Shown: one piece after another, positions 25,726 to 34,542 of the stretch
Layout of the letters: every line of letters begins with the position of its first letter
Position numbering within the stretch: the stretch's first letter is position 1
Source of the DNA: CAYLPJ01 sp964385465
GTDB lineage: Bacteria; Planctomycetota; Phycisphaerae; SM23-33
Direction: 5' to 3'
Assembly: GCA_964385465.1 (NCBI GenBank)
Contig: CAYLPJ010000021.1
Coordinates: 1 to 64,000 of the forward strand
DNA length: 64,000 nt
Notes under the pieces: generated by a model
The model's database searches: none
Told to the model about the DNA's origin: nothing
Seen by the model: the letters and a program-made list of their open reading frames with translations, nothing else
Translations under genes and position numbers: made by a program

Positions 25726-26031
25726 ATGTCCGATGAACCGAGCGCAGACGACGTTGTCATGGGCGTTGCGTGGTACAAGCCTGGCGACTGGGAGCGCCTG
25801 GAGGAGCTTTGCCCGGACCTCAAGGGCATCTGGCAGAGCTACGAGCAGTGGCGTACGGCCACGGCTCGGAAGATGAGCCAGGCCCGCATGTCCGGCCGAC
25901 GTGTGGAGAAGGTGGAGGTGGATCCCGAGGATCTGCTGGCCTGGTGCAAGCGGCAGGACCGCACCGAAATCGACTCGGCCGCCCGCGCGGAATACGCTGC
26001 CGACAAGCTCCGCGAACGGTACGGGCAGTGA
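25726..26031 (+). CDS. Conserved-looking small protein of unknown function
   Basis: The 101-residue product follows a strong ribosome site (AAAGGAG). It is soluble and charged, with aromatic clusters (VAWYKPGDWERLEELC and WQSYEQWRTATARK) and no signal or membrane segment. I do not recognise a family. It is probably co-transcribed with the quinoprotein-like gene upstream, though one product is cytoplasmic and the other exported. Confidence 0.65.
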   Translation: MSDEPSADDVVMGVAWYKPGDWERLEELCPDLKGIWQSYEQWRTATARKMSQARMSGRRVEKVEVDPEDLLAWCKRQDRTEIDSAARAEYAADKLRERYGQ

Positions 26032-26044
26032 CGCCGGTGCCGCC

Positions 26045-29000
26045 CTACGGCGCCGCGACGTTCGATATGCCCGACCGGTTCGAGGCCGCGTCGTAGCTGC
26101 GGACGGCGAAGAACAGCTTCCCGCCCTCGGGGACGCCGGTGACGACGAAGCGCTCGGCCGAGCCGGCGGGAGAGGGGGCCGGCTCGCCGGCGCAGTTGCC
26201 CGCCCGCCACCAGTTCCGCCGCTTGCCCGCATCCTCGGCCGGGTCCCATCGGTCGTAGGAGGCGATCGGCAGCATCGCGGCCTTGACCTGGTATCTCGCC
26301 ACGCGCCCGCCGCCGGCGTCGGCGGGGGCCGTGAACCGCATCTCCGCCTTGCCCCCGCCGAGGACGCGGACGGCCAGGTCCTTAACCGCCGCCGGGGCCC
26401 GGGCATCGCTCCGCGGGTTGGCGGCCTCGTGGAAGAGCCTGGCGGTGGCGAGCACCTGGTCGTTCTTCGGCGGGTCGTGTGAGGCGAACATGCCCACCTC
26501 GTCGGCTGGGCAGGTGTATGTCTTCTTGCGGTACAGCCGCCGCGAGCCGTAGCTCCAGAACCGCCTGGCCTCGGCGAGCAGGTGCGGCTCGCCGGTCAGC
26601 GAGTAGCCCTTCGCGCAGGCGTCGGGGTAGGCCCGCGTGTAGTAGCCGGAGTGCACACAGCCGACACCGTCTTCGGTGGCGGCGTGCTCGAAGACCCACG
26701 GGTCGTACACCTGCCCGCGCGTGGGGAAGTCGAAGTGCGTGTAGTACCATGTCTGGTGGCATTTGCGGCTGCGCATGTACTTCGCGGACATCCGGGCGAA
26801 CGCGATCGTGAAGTCGTGCATGTTCTCGTCGCCGGTCAGGCGGAAGTAGCGCTCCGCCCCGTTCTGGACGTACACGTGCTGCCACGTCCCGCCGTACTGG
26901 ACGATGGGCCAGGGCTCGGCCAGGTCGCCTGCCTTCAGCGTGTCCACGCGCCCGCCCTCGGCCGTGAACGTGATGCCGCGGTCCTTCATCACCTTTCGCG
27001 CGCCGGCGGGGATGTCCTTGACCTTCAGCCCGTGTGTGCCCGCCCCCACGGAGACGCGATGAAACCCGCGCTCGTCCAGCAGCGGGCTCTGCCACAGCGT
27101 CCGGGCGCACAGGTCGGCGAGGTCGCGGACCGTCGCGTCGCCCGGCCGGGCCTCCAGCGTCCGGCAGATCACTTGGAACCCGCGGCCGAAGCCGCGGATG
27201 GATCCGACGGCCGTCTTGCCGGGCTCGAAGCGGTGATGCTTTCGGAACTCGCTGTCCTTGACCTCGACGTTGTCGAGGGCGGCGTCGAGGGCATCCGGGT
27301 CGCCGGTCAGGCAGTACCAGTCGACGACGCCGGCGCCGTAGTAATGACAGTAGCAGGCCTTGGCCCGGGCGTGGCGCCATAGGTCCTCGCAGTCGAGGTT
27401 GCCCTTTCGCTTGCCCCACGGCGGGCCCCAGTCGAAGGCGCACGTCTTCCGCGACCGCCGCGTGCCCTGCGGCCCGCCGGAGGGGAACCAGATCGCCCCG
27501 TCGTCCCAGCGCCAGCCGTCCGTCCGCCAGATCTGAAGGTCCACGTGGTAGCGGGCCCACGCCTCCCCGCGGTCGAACCAGCCGCGGTCGCCCGTGCGGA
27601 GGTACATCAGCAGCAGCGCCTCGACCGTGTCGGCCTCGGACTCGTAGTGGTTGTCCTCCCATGCGACGAATGCGTCTCCCTCGGGCCGGCTGCGCGGAAG
27701 CTGGTCCTTCCGGAACGACCAGCGCCACGTCCTGTACGACGCGACCTCGTCGGCCAGCGTGCCGAACCGCCCGCTTCCGACGGCCTCGACGCGACTGTAA
27801 TACGCCGGCGACGCCAGCACCCAGAGGCGGTCCCGCGACGCCTTCGCCGCGGCCGCGAGGGCGTCGGCGTCGGTCGGCGCGGCGAAGTCGAACGTGTACT
27901 CGCTGCTGTGGTGCGTGCAGTCGAACAGCCAGCGCGCGTCGGAGAGAAACGGCGCGCCGACGGGCTTGTTCCACTTGTTCTTCGGCGGCTCGTAGGGGGT
28001 GGAGACGCTCTCGAGCAGGAGGCGCTCGCCGTCGGCGGCCAGCCGGCGGGGCGGATCGGGGGCGAAGAGGCGGTCGCAGACGAAGACGCAGCCGTCCCCT
28101 GCGGCGCGGGCGATCCATCCGCCGCCCCGGCCTTCCTTGCCCGACCGCCACAGTTCCTTCTCGCCGCGCCCCGCGCGGGCCGCGCCCTCGCCGGCTTTGG
28201 GAGCCAGTCCCTGATGCAGCCAGCCGGCCCCGCCGGCATCGACCGGCTCGGACGCGCCGAGAAGGGTTCGTCCCGCGGCGCCGGCGAGGTCGAGCTCGAT
28301 CCGGCTGCGCTCGAGCGGAAGGAGGCGGAACTGCGTTTCGCAGGAGTTGCACAGCTTGGTCTTGACGTGTACGCGGCTGCTGCCGGCCCACGCGGTGACG
28401 TAGGCCTTGTACGTTGCGCCCGCGGGGTCGTCGGCGAAACGGCCGGCAACTTCCACGGTCACCCGCAGCGGCCCGGCGTGGTGGAGGACCATCCGCTCCG
28501 GCGGCCCGGCGGCCAGCTCCCGCCGCTTCCACCGGGACTTGTCTGCCCAACCCGTCCGCCCGTGGAGCTGCACGTAGCTCATCCGCCCGCCGCGGACGAC
28601 CTGTCGCCCGCCGGCTTCGACGGACTCGAAGAGCCCGAACGGCCTCGTCCGCGACAGCTTCAGCCGCACCGTACCGGTGTCGATGACCACCCCCGCGTCG
28701 CTTTCGGTGACGGCGAGCTTACGTTTCGGCGCGGCCGTCGGAGCGGCGGCATGGAGCGTGTAGCGTGCGGTCCCGTCGGGCGGGACGTCGGACTGGAAGT
28801 CCAGCAGCACCCACCGAAGTGTGCCGTCGCGACGGACGACCAGGGGGCGGACCTGGCAGGGCAGGTCCCGGCCGGCGGCATCGCGGAGGGCGAACGCCTG
28901 GTCCTTGGCGAATCGCCCGGGGGGCAGGGGCACGCCGCCGGAGACCGGTTCTGCGGTCCGGGCCACGCCTGCGGATTCGCGGACGGTCAGCTCGACGGCG

Positions 29001-29080
29001 AAGGGCTCGGGGGCCGCGGCGCCCCGGGCGGCGGCGGTCGCGATGATCGCGCAGGTCACGCGGCGGATCGTGTCATGCAT
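26045..29080 (-). CDS. Secreted PcRGLX/YetA-like polysaccharide lyase with C-terminal fibronectin-like domain
   Basis: The 1011-residue product has a short signal (MHDTIRRVTCAIIATAAARG). The N-terminal part with PVSGGVPLPPGRFAKDQ, LRWVLLDFQSDVPPDGTARYTL and VIDTGTVRLKLSR resembles the beta-rich first domain of exo-rhamnogalacturonan lyase PcRGLX and Bacillus YetA. The middle (about 440-900) is a helical toroid with the conserved stretches WEDNHYESEADTVEALLLMYLRTGD and QVYDPWVFEHAATEDGVGCVHSGYYTRAYP. The end (about 910-1011) is fibronectin-like (VARYQVKAAM, LFFAVRSYDAASNRSGISN). It probably acts on plant or algal polysaccharide outside the cell; the exact glycan is not shown. It overlaps the HAD gene upstream by eight bases. 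Confidence 0.7.
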   Translation of the reverse strand: MHDTIRRVTCAIIATAAARGAAAPEPFAVELTVRESAGVARTAEPVSGGVPLPPGRFAKDQAFALRDAAGRDLPCQVRPLVVRRDGTLRWVLLDFQSDVPPDGTARYTLHAAAPTAAPKRKLAVTESDAGVVIDTGTVRLKLSRTRPFGLFESVEAGGRQVVRGGRMSYVQLHGRTGWADKSRWKRRELAAGPPERMVLHHAGPLRVTVEVAGRFADDPAGATYKAYVTAWAGSSRVHVKTKLCNSCETQFRLLPLERSRIELDLAGAAGRTLLGASEPVDAGGAGWLHQGLAPKAGEGAARAGRGEKELWRSGKEGRGGGWIARAAGDGCVFVCDRLFAPDPPRRLAADGERLLLESVSTPYEPPKNKWNKPVGAPFLSDARWLFDCTHHSSEYTFDFAAPTDADALAAAAKASRDRLWVLASPAYYSRVEAVGSGRFGTLADEVASYRTWRWSFRKDQLPRSRPEGDAFVAWEDNHYESEADTVEALLLMYLRTGDRGWFDRGEAWARYHVDLQIWRTDGWRWDDGAIWFPSGGPQGTRRSRKTCAFDWGPPWGKRKGNLDCEDLWRHARAKACYCHYYGAGVVDWYCLTGDPDALDAALDNVEVKDSEFRKHHRFEPGKTAVGSIRGFGRGFQVICRTLEARPGDATVRDLADLCARTLWQSPLLDERGFHRVSVGAGTHGLKVKDIPAGARKVMKDRGITFTAEGGRVDTLKAGDLAEPWPIVQYGGTWQHVYVQNGAERYFRLTGDENMHDFTIAFARMSAKYMRSRKCHQTWYYTHFDFPTRGQVYDPWVFEHAATEDGVGCVHSGYYTRAYPDACAKGYSLTGEPHLLAEARRFWSYGSRRLYRKKTYTCPADEVGMFASHDPPKNDQVLATARLFHEAANPRSDARAPAAVKDLAVRVLGGGKAEMRFTAPADAGGGRVARYQVKAAMLPIASYDRWDPAEDAGKRRNWWRAGNCAGEPAPSPAGSAERFVVTGVPEGGKLFFAVRSYDAASNRSGISNVAAP

Positions 29081-29849
29081 CCGGGGTCTCCCTGTCAGTC
29101 CTGGCGCCTGCGGCGGCGCGCAGGTGGCGTTGGAAGTCTGCCTCGTCGGCGGGCGCGAAGGCCTCGCAGCGGCGGGCGAGGCCCTGGCGGTGGGTGTCGG
29201 TGGCCCGGAAACTCACCACCGGAAAGCCCACCTCGGCCAGGCAGGGCTCGTCCTGCGGCGTGTCGCCGACGTACATCGTCTCGGCGGCGGCGATGCCGCG
29301 TTCATCGAGCACGGCCCGCAGGGCGTCGAGCTTGTTGTCGCCGAGGTCGAAGGCGAAGCCCGTCGTCCGGCCGTCCTCGAGGGTGAAATGGTTGGCGATG
29401 ACGAAGTCCGGCTCCAGCCGGGCGCGGGCGAGTGCGGCCTCGATGCCCTCCCGTGCCCCGGAGGACACCACACCGAAACCCAGCCCCGGCTCCTCGCGGG
29501 CGCGGCGCAGCGGGCGGAGCAGGCGTTCGTCCAGGCGGAACCGCACGTTGGCGGCGTAGCGGCGTGCGTAGTCGGCCAGTTCCCCGGCGTTCAGGCCCGA
29601 GAAGACATCTTCGTTGAGTTGCTCGACGATCTCGGCGATGTGCTCGGGCACGCGTTCCGGGCGGCGCTTGGCGGCGAGGTAGTGGCGGAAGCAGCTCGTC
29701 GCCGAGGCGGTCAGGCGCGCGAGCTTGCGGAGGTCCCCCGAGGCCAGCGCCCGCAGGGCCGCGCGGCGGCAGAGGCCGAGGAAAAACGTTTCCTCCAGCA
29801 CGTCGCGAAACAGCGTGCCGTTCCAATCGCAGACAACCAGGCGCAGCAT
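29073..29849 (-). CDS. HAD-superfamily phosphatase
   Basis: The 258-residue product carries the HAD motifs: motif I VVCDWNGTLF (nucleophile Asp, with Asn in place of the second Asp), motif II VVSSGAREG, and motif III/IV MYVGDTPQDEPCLAEVGF. The cap region is helical and inserted after motif I (C1 cap), as in the phosphoglycolate phosphatase-like group. The start MLRLVVCDWNG at 29849 follows GGAG and is the natural beginning of the fold. It overlaps the lyase gene by eight bases and is its co-transcribed upstream partner, which suggests work on a sugar phosphate from polysaccharide breakdown; this is inference from context. Confidence 0.82.
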   Translation of the reverse strand: MLRLVVCDWNGTLFRDVLEETFFLGLCRRAALRALASGDLRKLARLTASATSCFRHYLAAKRRPERVPEHIAEIVEQLNEDVFSGLNAGELADYARRYAANVRFRLDERLLRPLRRAREEPGLGFGVVSSGAREGIEAALARARLEPDFVIANHFTLEDGRTTGFAFDLGDNKLDALRAVLDERGIAAAETMYVGDTPQDEPCLAEVGFPVVSFRATDTHRQGLARRCEAFAPADEADFQRHLRAAAGARTDRETPDA

Positions 29850-29958
29850 CGTGGCACTCCCGAGTGCAGTCCACAGGGTAGCATTCGTCCGCCGACAGTG
29901 AAAGCGCCCCCCGCTTTCGTGTAGGATGGGGCCGGACGCAGCGAAAGGACGCCAACCG

Positions 29959-30177
29959 ATGCCGATCTTCGAATACCGATGCGACGACTGCGGGCACGTG
30001 ACCGAGTTTCTCGAGCCGGCCAACGCGCGCCGCAAGCATGCCTGCGAGGGCTGCGGGTCCGAGGCGGTGAGCAAGGTCTTCTCGACCTTCGCCGCGCAGG
30101 CAAAGGCCGCTGCCCCGCCGGCCTGCCCGTCGGGAGGCTGCTGCGAGTCCGGTTCCTGCCCGATGGCACGGAAGTAG
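29959..30177 (+). CDS. FmdB-family zinc-ribbon protein
   Basis: The 72-residue product begins MPIFEYRCDDCGH, the fixed start of the FmdB/CxxC_CXXC_SSSS family, with a second cysteine pair ACEGCGS. The C-terminal tail is cysteine-rich (ACPSGGCCESGSCPM), as is common for the family. Members are small zinc-binding proteins described as putative regulators, but function is not established. A weak ribosome site (AAAGGA) precedes the ATG at 29959. It is divergent from the HAD gene and converges on ubiE. Confidence 0.88.
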   Translation: MPIFEYRCDDCGHVTEFLEPANARRKHACEGCGSEAVSKVFSTFAAQAKAAAPPACPSGGCCESGSCPMARK

Positions 30178-30195
30178 CCGCCGGAGCCGCCCCCC

Positions 30196-30903
30196 TCACC
30201 GCCTGGCGACAAATGCCGTGACGATGCCGCCGGACAGCGGTTCGGCGCGGACGTCCGCGAGGCCGGCGTCGGCGAGCATCGCCACGATGCTCTCCCGCGG
30301 CGGGAAGCGGCGGATCGAGTCGGTCAGGTAGCGGTAGGCCGTTGCGTCGCCGGCAAGCAGTCGCCCGGCCAGGGGGACGACCGTGCGCCCGTACAGCTCG
30401 TGCAGCGCCGCCAGGACGCGCCCGACCGGGACGGTCAGCTCCACGATGACCACCCGCCCCTCGGGGCGCACGACGCGGGCCATCTCCGCCACGGCCACCC
30501 GGCGCCGGTCGATGTTCCGCAGCACGTACGCGGCGACGGCGCCGTCGAACGTCGCGTCGGCGAACGGCAGGGCGGTCGCGTCGCCGGGGCCCAGCTCGAT
30601 GCGGTCGGCGAGGCCGGCGCTGCGGACGTGTCGGCGTCCGACGTCGAGCATCCCCTCCGATGGGTCGATGCCGGTCACGGTCGCACCTGGCGTCCGGCGG
30701 GCGATCTCGACGGCCACGTCCGCCGTGCCGCTGCCGACGTCGAGATACTCCCCGCCCGTCCGGGTCGCCAGCAGCTCGACGGCCCGTCGCCGCCAGCGGT
30801 GGTGCAGCCCCAGCGACAGCACGGCGTTGAGGCGGTCGTACCGCCGTGCGATGCGGTCGAACATTCGCCGGTTGGCCCGGGGGTCGGGGAGGTCGTCGAG
30901 CAT
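30196..30903 (-). CDS. menG: Demethylmenaquinone methyltransferase UbiE/MenG
   Basis: The 235-residue product begins with the family signature ANRRMFDRIARRYDRLNAVLSLGLHHRWRR, continues with the SAM-binding motif I EYLDVGSGTADVAVE, the post-I acid VTGIDPSEGM, and the UbiE-type motifs AAYVLRNIDRRRVAVAEMARVVRPEGRVVIVELTVP and YRYLTDSIRRFPPRE. It performs the last C-methylation of menaquinone (or ubiquinone) using SAM. In an anaerobe-related planctomycete menaquinone is the likely product. The transcript is probably leaderless: TATAGT ends six bases before the ATG and no ribosome site is present. Confidence 0.93.
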   Translation of the reverse strand: MLDDLPDPRANRRMFDRIARRYDRLNAVLSLGLHHRWRRRAVELLATRTGGEYLDVGSGTADVAVEIARRTPGATVTGIDPSEGMLDVGRRHVRSAGLADRIELGPGDATALPFADATFDGAVAAYVLRNIDRRRVAVAEMARVVRPEGRVVIVELTVPVGRVLAALHELYGRTVVPLAGRLLAGDATAYRYLTDSIRRFPPRESIVAMLADAGLADVRAEPLSGGIVTAFVARR

Positions 30904-30909
30904 GACACG

Positions 30910-30915
30910 ACTATA
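30910..30915 (-). promoter_or_regulatory. -10 box of a leaderless menG promoter
   Basis: Minus-strand TATAGT lies six bases before the menG ATG, which would place the transcription start at the start codon. The -35 region is weak (CTGGAC-like). Confidence 0.4.
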
Positions 30916-31090
30916 CCCGGCCGGGGGACCTGTCCAGAAGCCCGAGGTCGAAAGATCGGACCGTTCGGCGGTTCGCAGCCGCCGGCCGGGCGCCGGGAAG
31001 GTGTACTTCCTGCACAAGTCAGCCCCGGGAGCGCCGATATAGTCCTTGGCGGCCTGCCGTCGGGTCCGGTGACGTCGCCACGGAGTAGTC

Positions 31091-31741
31091 ATGGATTTGC
31101 AGGACGACATCGCGCTGGTCACCGGTGCCGCAAGCGAGTTCGGGGCAGAAGTCGCCATCGCACTCGGGGCCGCCGGGGCCAGTGTGGCCATCATCGACGA
31201 GGCTGAAGACGGGTTGGACTTCACCGCCGGACGCGTCGCGGCCGCCGGGGGGCGGTGCGCGCCCATCCGGGCCGATATCACCCGCACCGTGGACGTCCAG
31301 GCCGCCGTCCGCGCCGTGCAGCAGCAGTGGGGCCCCATCGGCGTGCTGGTCAACGCCGGTGCGACCTCGTCGGCCGTCGGGCCGGCGTGGCGATGCGAGG
31401 CCAACGATTGGTTCCGGGACCTGCGAACCGGCCTTTACGGTGCGTTCCTCTGCTGCCGGGCCGTCGGCGAAGGAATGATCGAACGCGGACGGGGGACGAT
31501 CCTCAACGTCCTCGATCCCGTGGCGGTCTCCGCAGCGGCTGTCGAATGCACCGCTCGGGCCGCCGCCATGGCCGGACTGCTGCGCTTCAGCGAGGCACTC
31601 GCCGCGGACGCGGCCGCCCACAACGTCCGCGTTCTGACGATCGAGGCCCCGGCCGGGGACGACCTCGATGCCCTCGAGGCCATCGCCCGCAAAGCGGTAA
31701 CGCTCCTCGCCGATATCCGCCCGTCGAGCCTGTCGGCCTGA
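31091..31741 (+). CDS. Degenerate short-chain dehydrogenase/reductase-like protein
   Basis: The 216-residue product has the SDR Rossmann layout: DDIALVTGAASEFGAEVA as the nucleotide loop, RADITRTVDV after the third strand, and GVLVNAGAT for the NAG motif. The functional residues are changed. The glycine loop reads TGAASEFG instead of TGxxxGxG, the catalytic serine region is NVLDPVAVSA, and the YxxxK motif is replaced by CTARAAAMAGL, so both catalytic Tyr and Lys are absent. It is also shorter than usual SDRs (about 250) and lacks the substrate-binding extension. It is likely a non-catalytic binding protein or a decaying gene; the frame is intact. Confidence 0.75.
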   Translation: MDLQDDIALVTGAASEFGAEVAIALGAAGASVAIIDEAEDGLDFTAGRVAAAGGRCAPIRADITRTVDVQAAVRAVQQQWGPIGVLVNAGATSSAVGPAWRCEANDWFRDLRTGLYGAFLCCRAVGEGMIERGRGTILNVLDPVAVSAAAVECTARAAAMAGLLRFSEALAADAAAHNVRVLTIEAPAGDDLDALEAIARKAVTLLADIRPSSLSA

Positions 31742-31849
31742 CGGGTGATCGGCGCCCCTCCTCCGCACGCTCCCGCGAGCATGCCCGTTTCCGCCGCCCC
31801 GTAGTCGCCGCGGACGTGTTTGTCGTGTAGACCGACAGGGAGCACGACC

Positions 31850-34243
31850 ATGCGATCCATCCTTGCCCTACTGGTTGCCCTCGCCGCGACATCCGCGGCG
31901 CCCGGGGCACGCGAGGCAGACCGGCGGCGGGCCCTCTTTCTCGTAGGCGTGCCCGCCGAGCCGGGCTGGCAGGATTTCGCGTACCTTGCAGCCGTAGCGG
32001 CGGCCTCGCACCGGTGCGGAGGCTGCCCGGCCGTGCTCGCGGTGCCGCCGTCCGGGAGAATCGGCAGGGAGGCCGAGGAGTACATCCGCCGCTACCGGCC
32101 GGAAGAGACGTTCGCCCTCGGCGGCGCTGCGGACGCCAACAGCGCGGCAGGGCTGAAGTGCACGGCGCTGCCCGGAGAAACGGCAGCGGAGGTCGCCGAC
32201 ACGCTGGTGTCGAGATTCTGGGCCGGCAAGGTCGAGCGCGTCGTCGCATGCTCGCCGGACAACTACGCCGCCGCGCTGCTGGCGGCCTCGGTCGCCGCAC
32301 GCCTCGACTGCCCCCTTCTCTACCGCGGGCGCGCGGGCAAGGCCCACTGGCCGAACGGGACCCGGACCATCCTCGCCGTCGGCGACGTGCCTGTCCAGGC
32401 TGACGGCCGGAACCTGGTGCGGGTTGCCGGGGTGATCGAGGCTGCCCGTTGGCTGACGGGCGCGGGCATCGGCTGCGACTATCTCGCCGCCGTCAACGCG
32501 CAGGATCGGTCGGGCACGGTGCAGACGAAGCTCTCGCTGATCGGCCCGCTGCTGGCCGCGGCCCGAGGCGGCCTGGCGGTCCCCCTGGACCATCGGCCGC
32601 ACTGGATGCGGCGATGGGAGACCCGCGCGGTGCAGGGCGATCGCCCGGGCGGCATTCCCGCGGGCAAGGGCGCCGTCCATGCAGGCCGGGCGACTCTCGG
32701 CGAACGGGAGGTCGGCTTTGCGATCGCCTCCGGGGAGGATGCCCGCAAGCCGGGGCAGCGGCGGGTCTACGTGGACCGCGACGGCGACGGGGACTTTGCC
32801 GACGCCGGAGAAGGGCCGTTCCGGTCCGCGGATGCTGTCGAGGTCGGCGGGCAGCGGTACAGTCTCGTGGCCGCCGGGCCGGATCGGCGCAACAAGAAGC
32901 GCGAGGTTACGCTGCTGACGGCCACGCCGCCGGCGGAGGAAGTGCGCGGTCGACTCGCGGCGGTGCGCCGGGCGGCCGGGGGCGCGCCCCGGTCGATCTG
33001 CATCGTGGGCCATCCCGACGCCGTGCCCTTCTGGCTCGTGCCGGACGCCCCCGAGGCCGGGACGTTCGTGGAATCGGACGTTCCCTACGCCCAGGCCGAC
33101 GACGATCCCTTCTTCGAGCTGGCGGTCGGGCGGATCATCGCCGAGAACGTTCGTTTCGCGTCGCTGCACGCGTCGCGGCTGATCACGTACCGGTCGCTGC
33201 TGAACCCGCGGTGGAGTCGCAGCGTCGGCTTCGCGCGGTGGGAGAACTCGCTGGGCCCGCAGTTCGCCAACGTCGGTTTCGAGACGCAGTACGTGCATAC
33301 CAGGCACGACCGTGCGATGGCCCCGGACGCCAAGGGCAAGCCCCGCCCGACGCACACGTTCGAGGTCGATTCGCCGCTGATCCACGTGGCGGCCATCGTC
33401 CACGGCTCGCACTCGTGGTGGCGCGAGCTCGGGGAGACGTACGCGAGAGATGCCAACGTGCTGCTCTCCCCGTGCGTGGTCGAGTCCGCCGGGTGCGGCA
33501 CGACGGCCCTGCTGCCGGAGAAGCGGTTCCCCTCGGTGATCTCGCGGCTGTTCCGTAACGGGGCGGTGGCGTTCGTCGGCAATGCCGTGCCCGCGCCGGC
33601 GCCGCACCAGGAGCTGCGATACGCGTTCTGGCGGTCGGTCTTCGACGGCGCGTCGCTCGGCGAGGCCCATCGCGACGCGTTGAACCGCAAGATGCTCACC
33701 GTCCTGGAGGCGGATCAACTGAAAGGCGGCGGCGTCGACCGCCGTACGCTCATCGCCCGCCATCTCTACGGCGACCCGGCCTTCCGGATGCACCTGCCCG
33801 CCGACCGGCGGTGGGCGCCCGCGCGCACTGCCCTCGACGGCGACAAGCTGACCGTCCTGGGCCCGCAGCGGTGGTATATCGTCCGCATCCGCGTGCCGGA
33901 GGACTGGAAGCCCTGGCGGGACAGGCCGTTGTTCGTCCTGCGGGCGCCCGGCGTGCACCTGCGCGCCCAGTGGTGCGGGGACAGCTACGACCGGGAGGAC
34001 ATCTTCACCGACGTTGCCCTCACCACACGCCGCGGAGTTCGGACCGTCCGGCAACTCACCGACCTGCCCAAGCCGCTGGGCTGGAGCGGGCGGTATTTCG
34101 TGGACGACAACGCCGACGGCACGCGGACAGTTCGGTGGCGCGTCCGCCTGGCCGACTTCGACCAGGTCCGTGGCCGCATCCGCGCCAAGGCCGACCGGAT
34201 CGAGTACCGCATCGAGTACGGCTCCCCGGCGGAAAAAGACTAA
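31850..34243 (+). CDS. Secreted protein with CWB2-like and C25/caspase-like domains
   Basis: The 797-residue product starts with a signal peptide (MRSILALLVALAATSAAPG) after GGGAG. The N-terminal third has a pattern like the cell-wall-binding repeat 2 fold: YRPEETFALGGAAD, VERVVACSPDNYAAALLAASVAARLDCPLLY and RTILAVGDVPV. The central part suits a caspase-like cysteine protease of the gingipain (C25) type: a strand ending AAIVHGSHSWW offers the catalytic histidine, and NVLLSPCVVESAGCGTTALLP the catalytic cysteine, in the expected order and spacing. The C-terminal 150 residues are beta-rich. The protease call is from fold pattern only. Its TAA stop is the first three bases of repeat copy 3. Confidence 0.6.
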   Translation: MRSILALLVALAATSAAPGAREADRRRALFLVGVPAEPGWQDFAYLAAVAAASHRCGGCPAVLAVPPSGRIGREAEEYIRRYRPEETFALGGAADANSAAGLKCTALPGETAAEVADTLVSRFWAGKVERVVACSPDNYAAALLAASVAARLDCPLLYRGRAGKAHWPNGTRTILAVGDVPVQADGRNLVRVAGVIEAARWLTGAGIGCDYLAAVNAQDRSGTVQTKLSLIGPLLAAARGGLAVPLDHRPHWMRRWETRAVQGDRPGGIPAGKGAVHAGRATLGEREVGFAIASGEDARKPGQRRVYVDRDGDGDFADAGEGPFRSADAVEVGGQRYSLVAAGPDRRNKKREVTLLTATPPAEEVRGRLAAVRRAAGGAPRSICIVGHPDAVPFWLVPDAPEAGTFVESDVPYAQADDDPFFELAVGRIIAENVRFASLHASRLITYRSLLNPRWSRSVGFARWENSLGPQFANVGFETQYVHTRHDRAMAPDAKGKPRPTHTFEVDSPLIHVAAIVHGSHSWWRELGETYARDANVLLSPCVVESAGCGTTALLPEKRFPSVISRLFRNGAVAFVGNAVPAPAPHQELRYAFWRSVFDGASLGEAHRDALNRKMLTVLEADQLKGGGVDRRTLIARHLYGDPAFRMHLPADRRWAPARTALDGDKLTVLGPQRWYIVRIRVPEDWKPWRDRPLFVLRAPGVHLRAQWCGDSYDREDIFTDVALTTRRGVRTVRQLTDLPKPLGWSGRYFVDDNADGTRTVRWRVRLADFDQVRGRIRAKADRIEYRIEYGSPAEKD

Positions 34244-34402
34244 GCGGCCCCAGATACGTCATGTTGGGTTGCTGCTGGTCCCCGGCCCGCCTGGCCGCGT
34301 TGGCCTGCATCGGCGATGCCACGGCATCGCCTGCTTCGGCCGCCTTGCCGGACGAGCCGGGGCCGGCGCAGGAACCGCAACGAACTTGTCTGAGACCGCT
34401 TA
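34241..34402. repeat. 162-bp palindromic intergenic repeat, copy 3
   Basis: Begins TAAGCGG and ends CCGCTTA, with the central stem GGCGATGC/GCATCGCC kept around CACG. The first three bases are the TAA stop of the upstream gene on the plus strand, the mirror image of copies 1 and 2 where the other end supplies a stop on the minus strand. Confidence 0.85.
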
Positions 34403-34428
34403 GCCCCGGTCGGAGCCGGGCCTGCATT

Positions 34429-34499
34429 CGCCGACCCCCGGCCCCCGCAGGCTCCGGCCGAGTGCCGGGGCGGGGTTGCTTGCGGGAGCGGGGTCGGCG
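34429..34499 (+). promoter_or_regulatory. Inverted repeat upstream of the TIM-barrel gene
   Basis: CGCCGACCCC (34429-34438) and GGGGTCGGCG (34490-34499) pair perfectly, extended by GCAT/ATGC after one bulge. If transcribed this gives a hairpin about 40 bases before the start at 34543. No T-tract follows, so a leader or operator role is more likely than termination. Confidence 0.35.
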
Positions 34500-34542
34500 A
34501 TGCTCTGGGGGTCGGCATCGCGGCCGGCGAAAGGAGATCATG

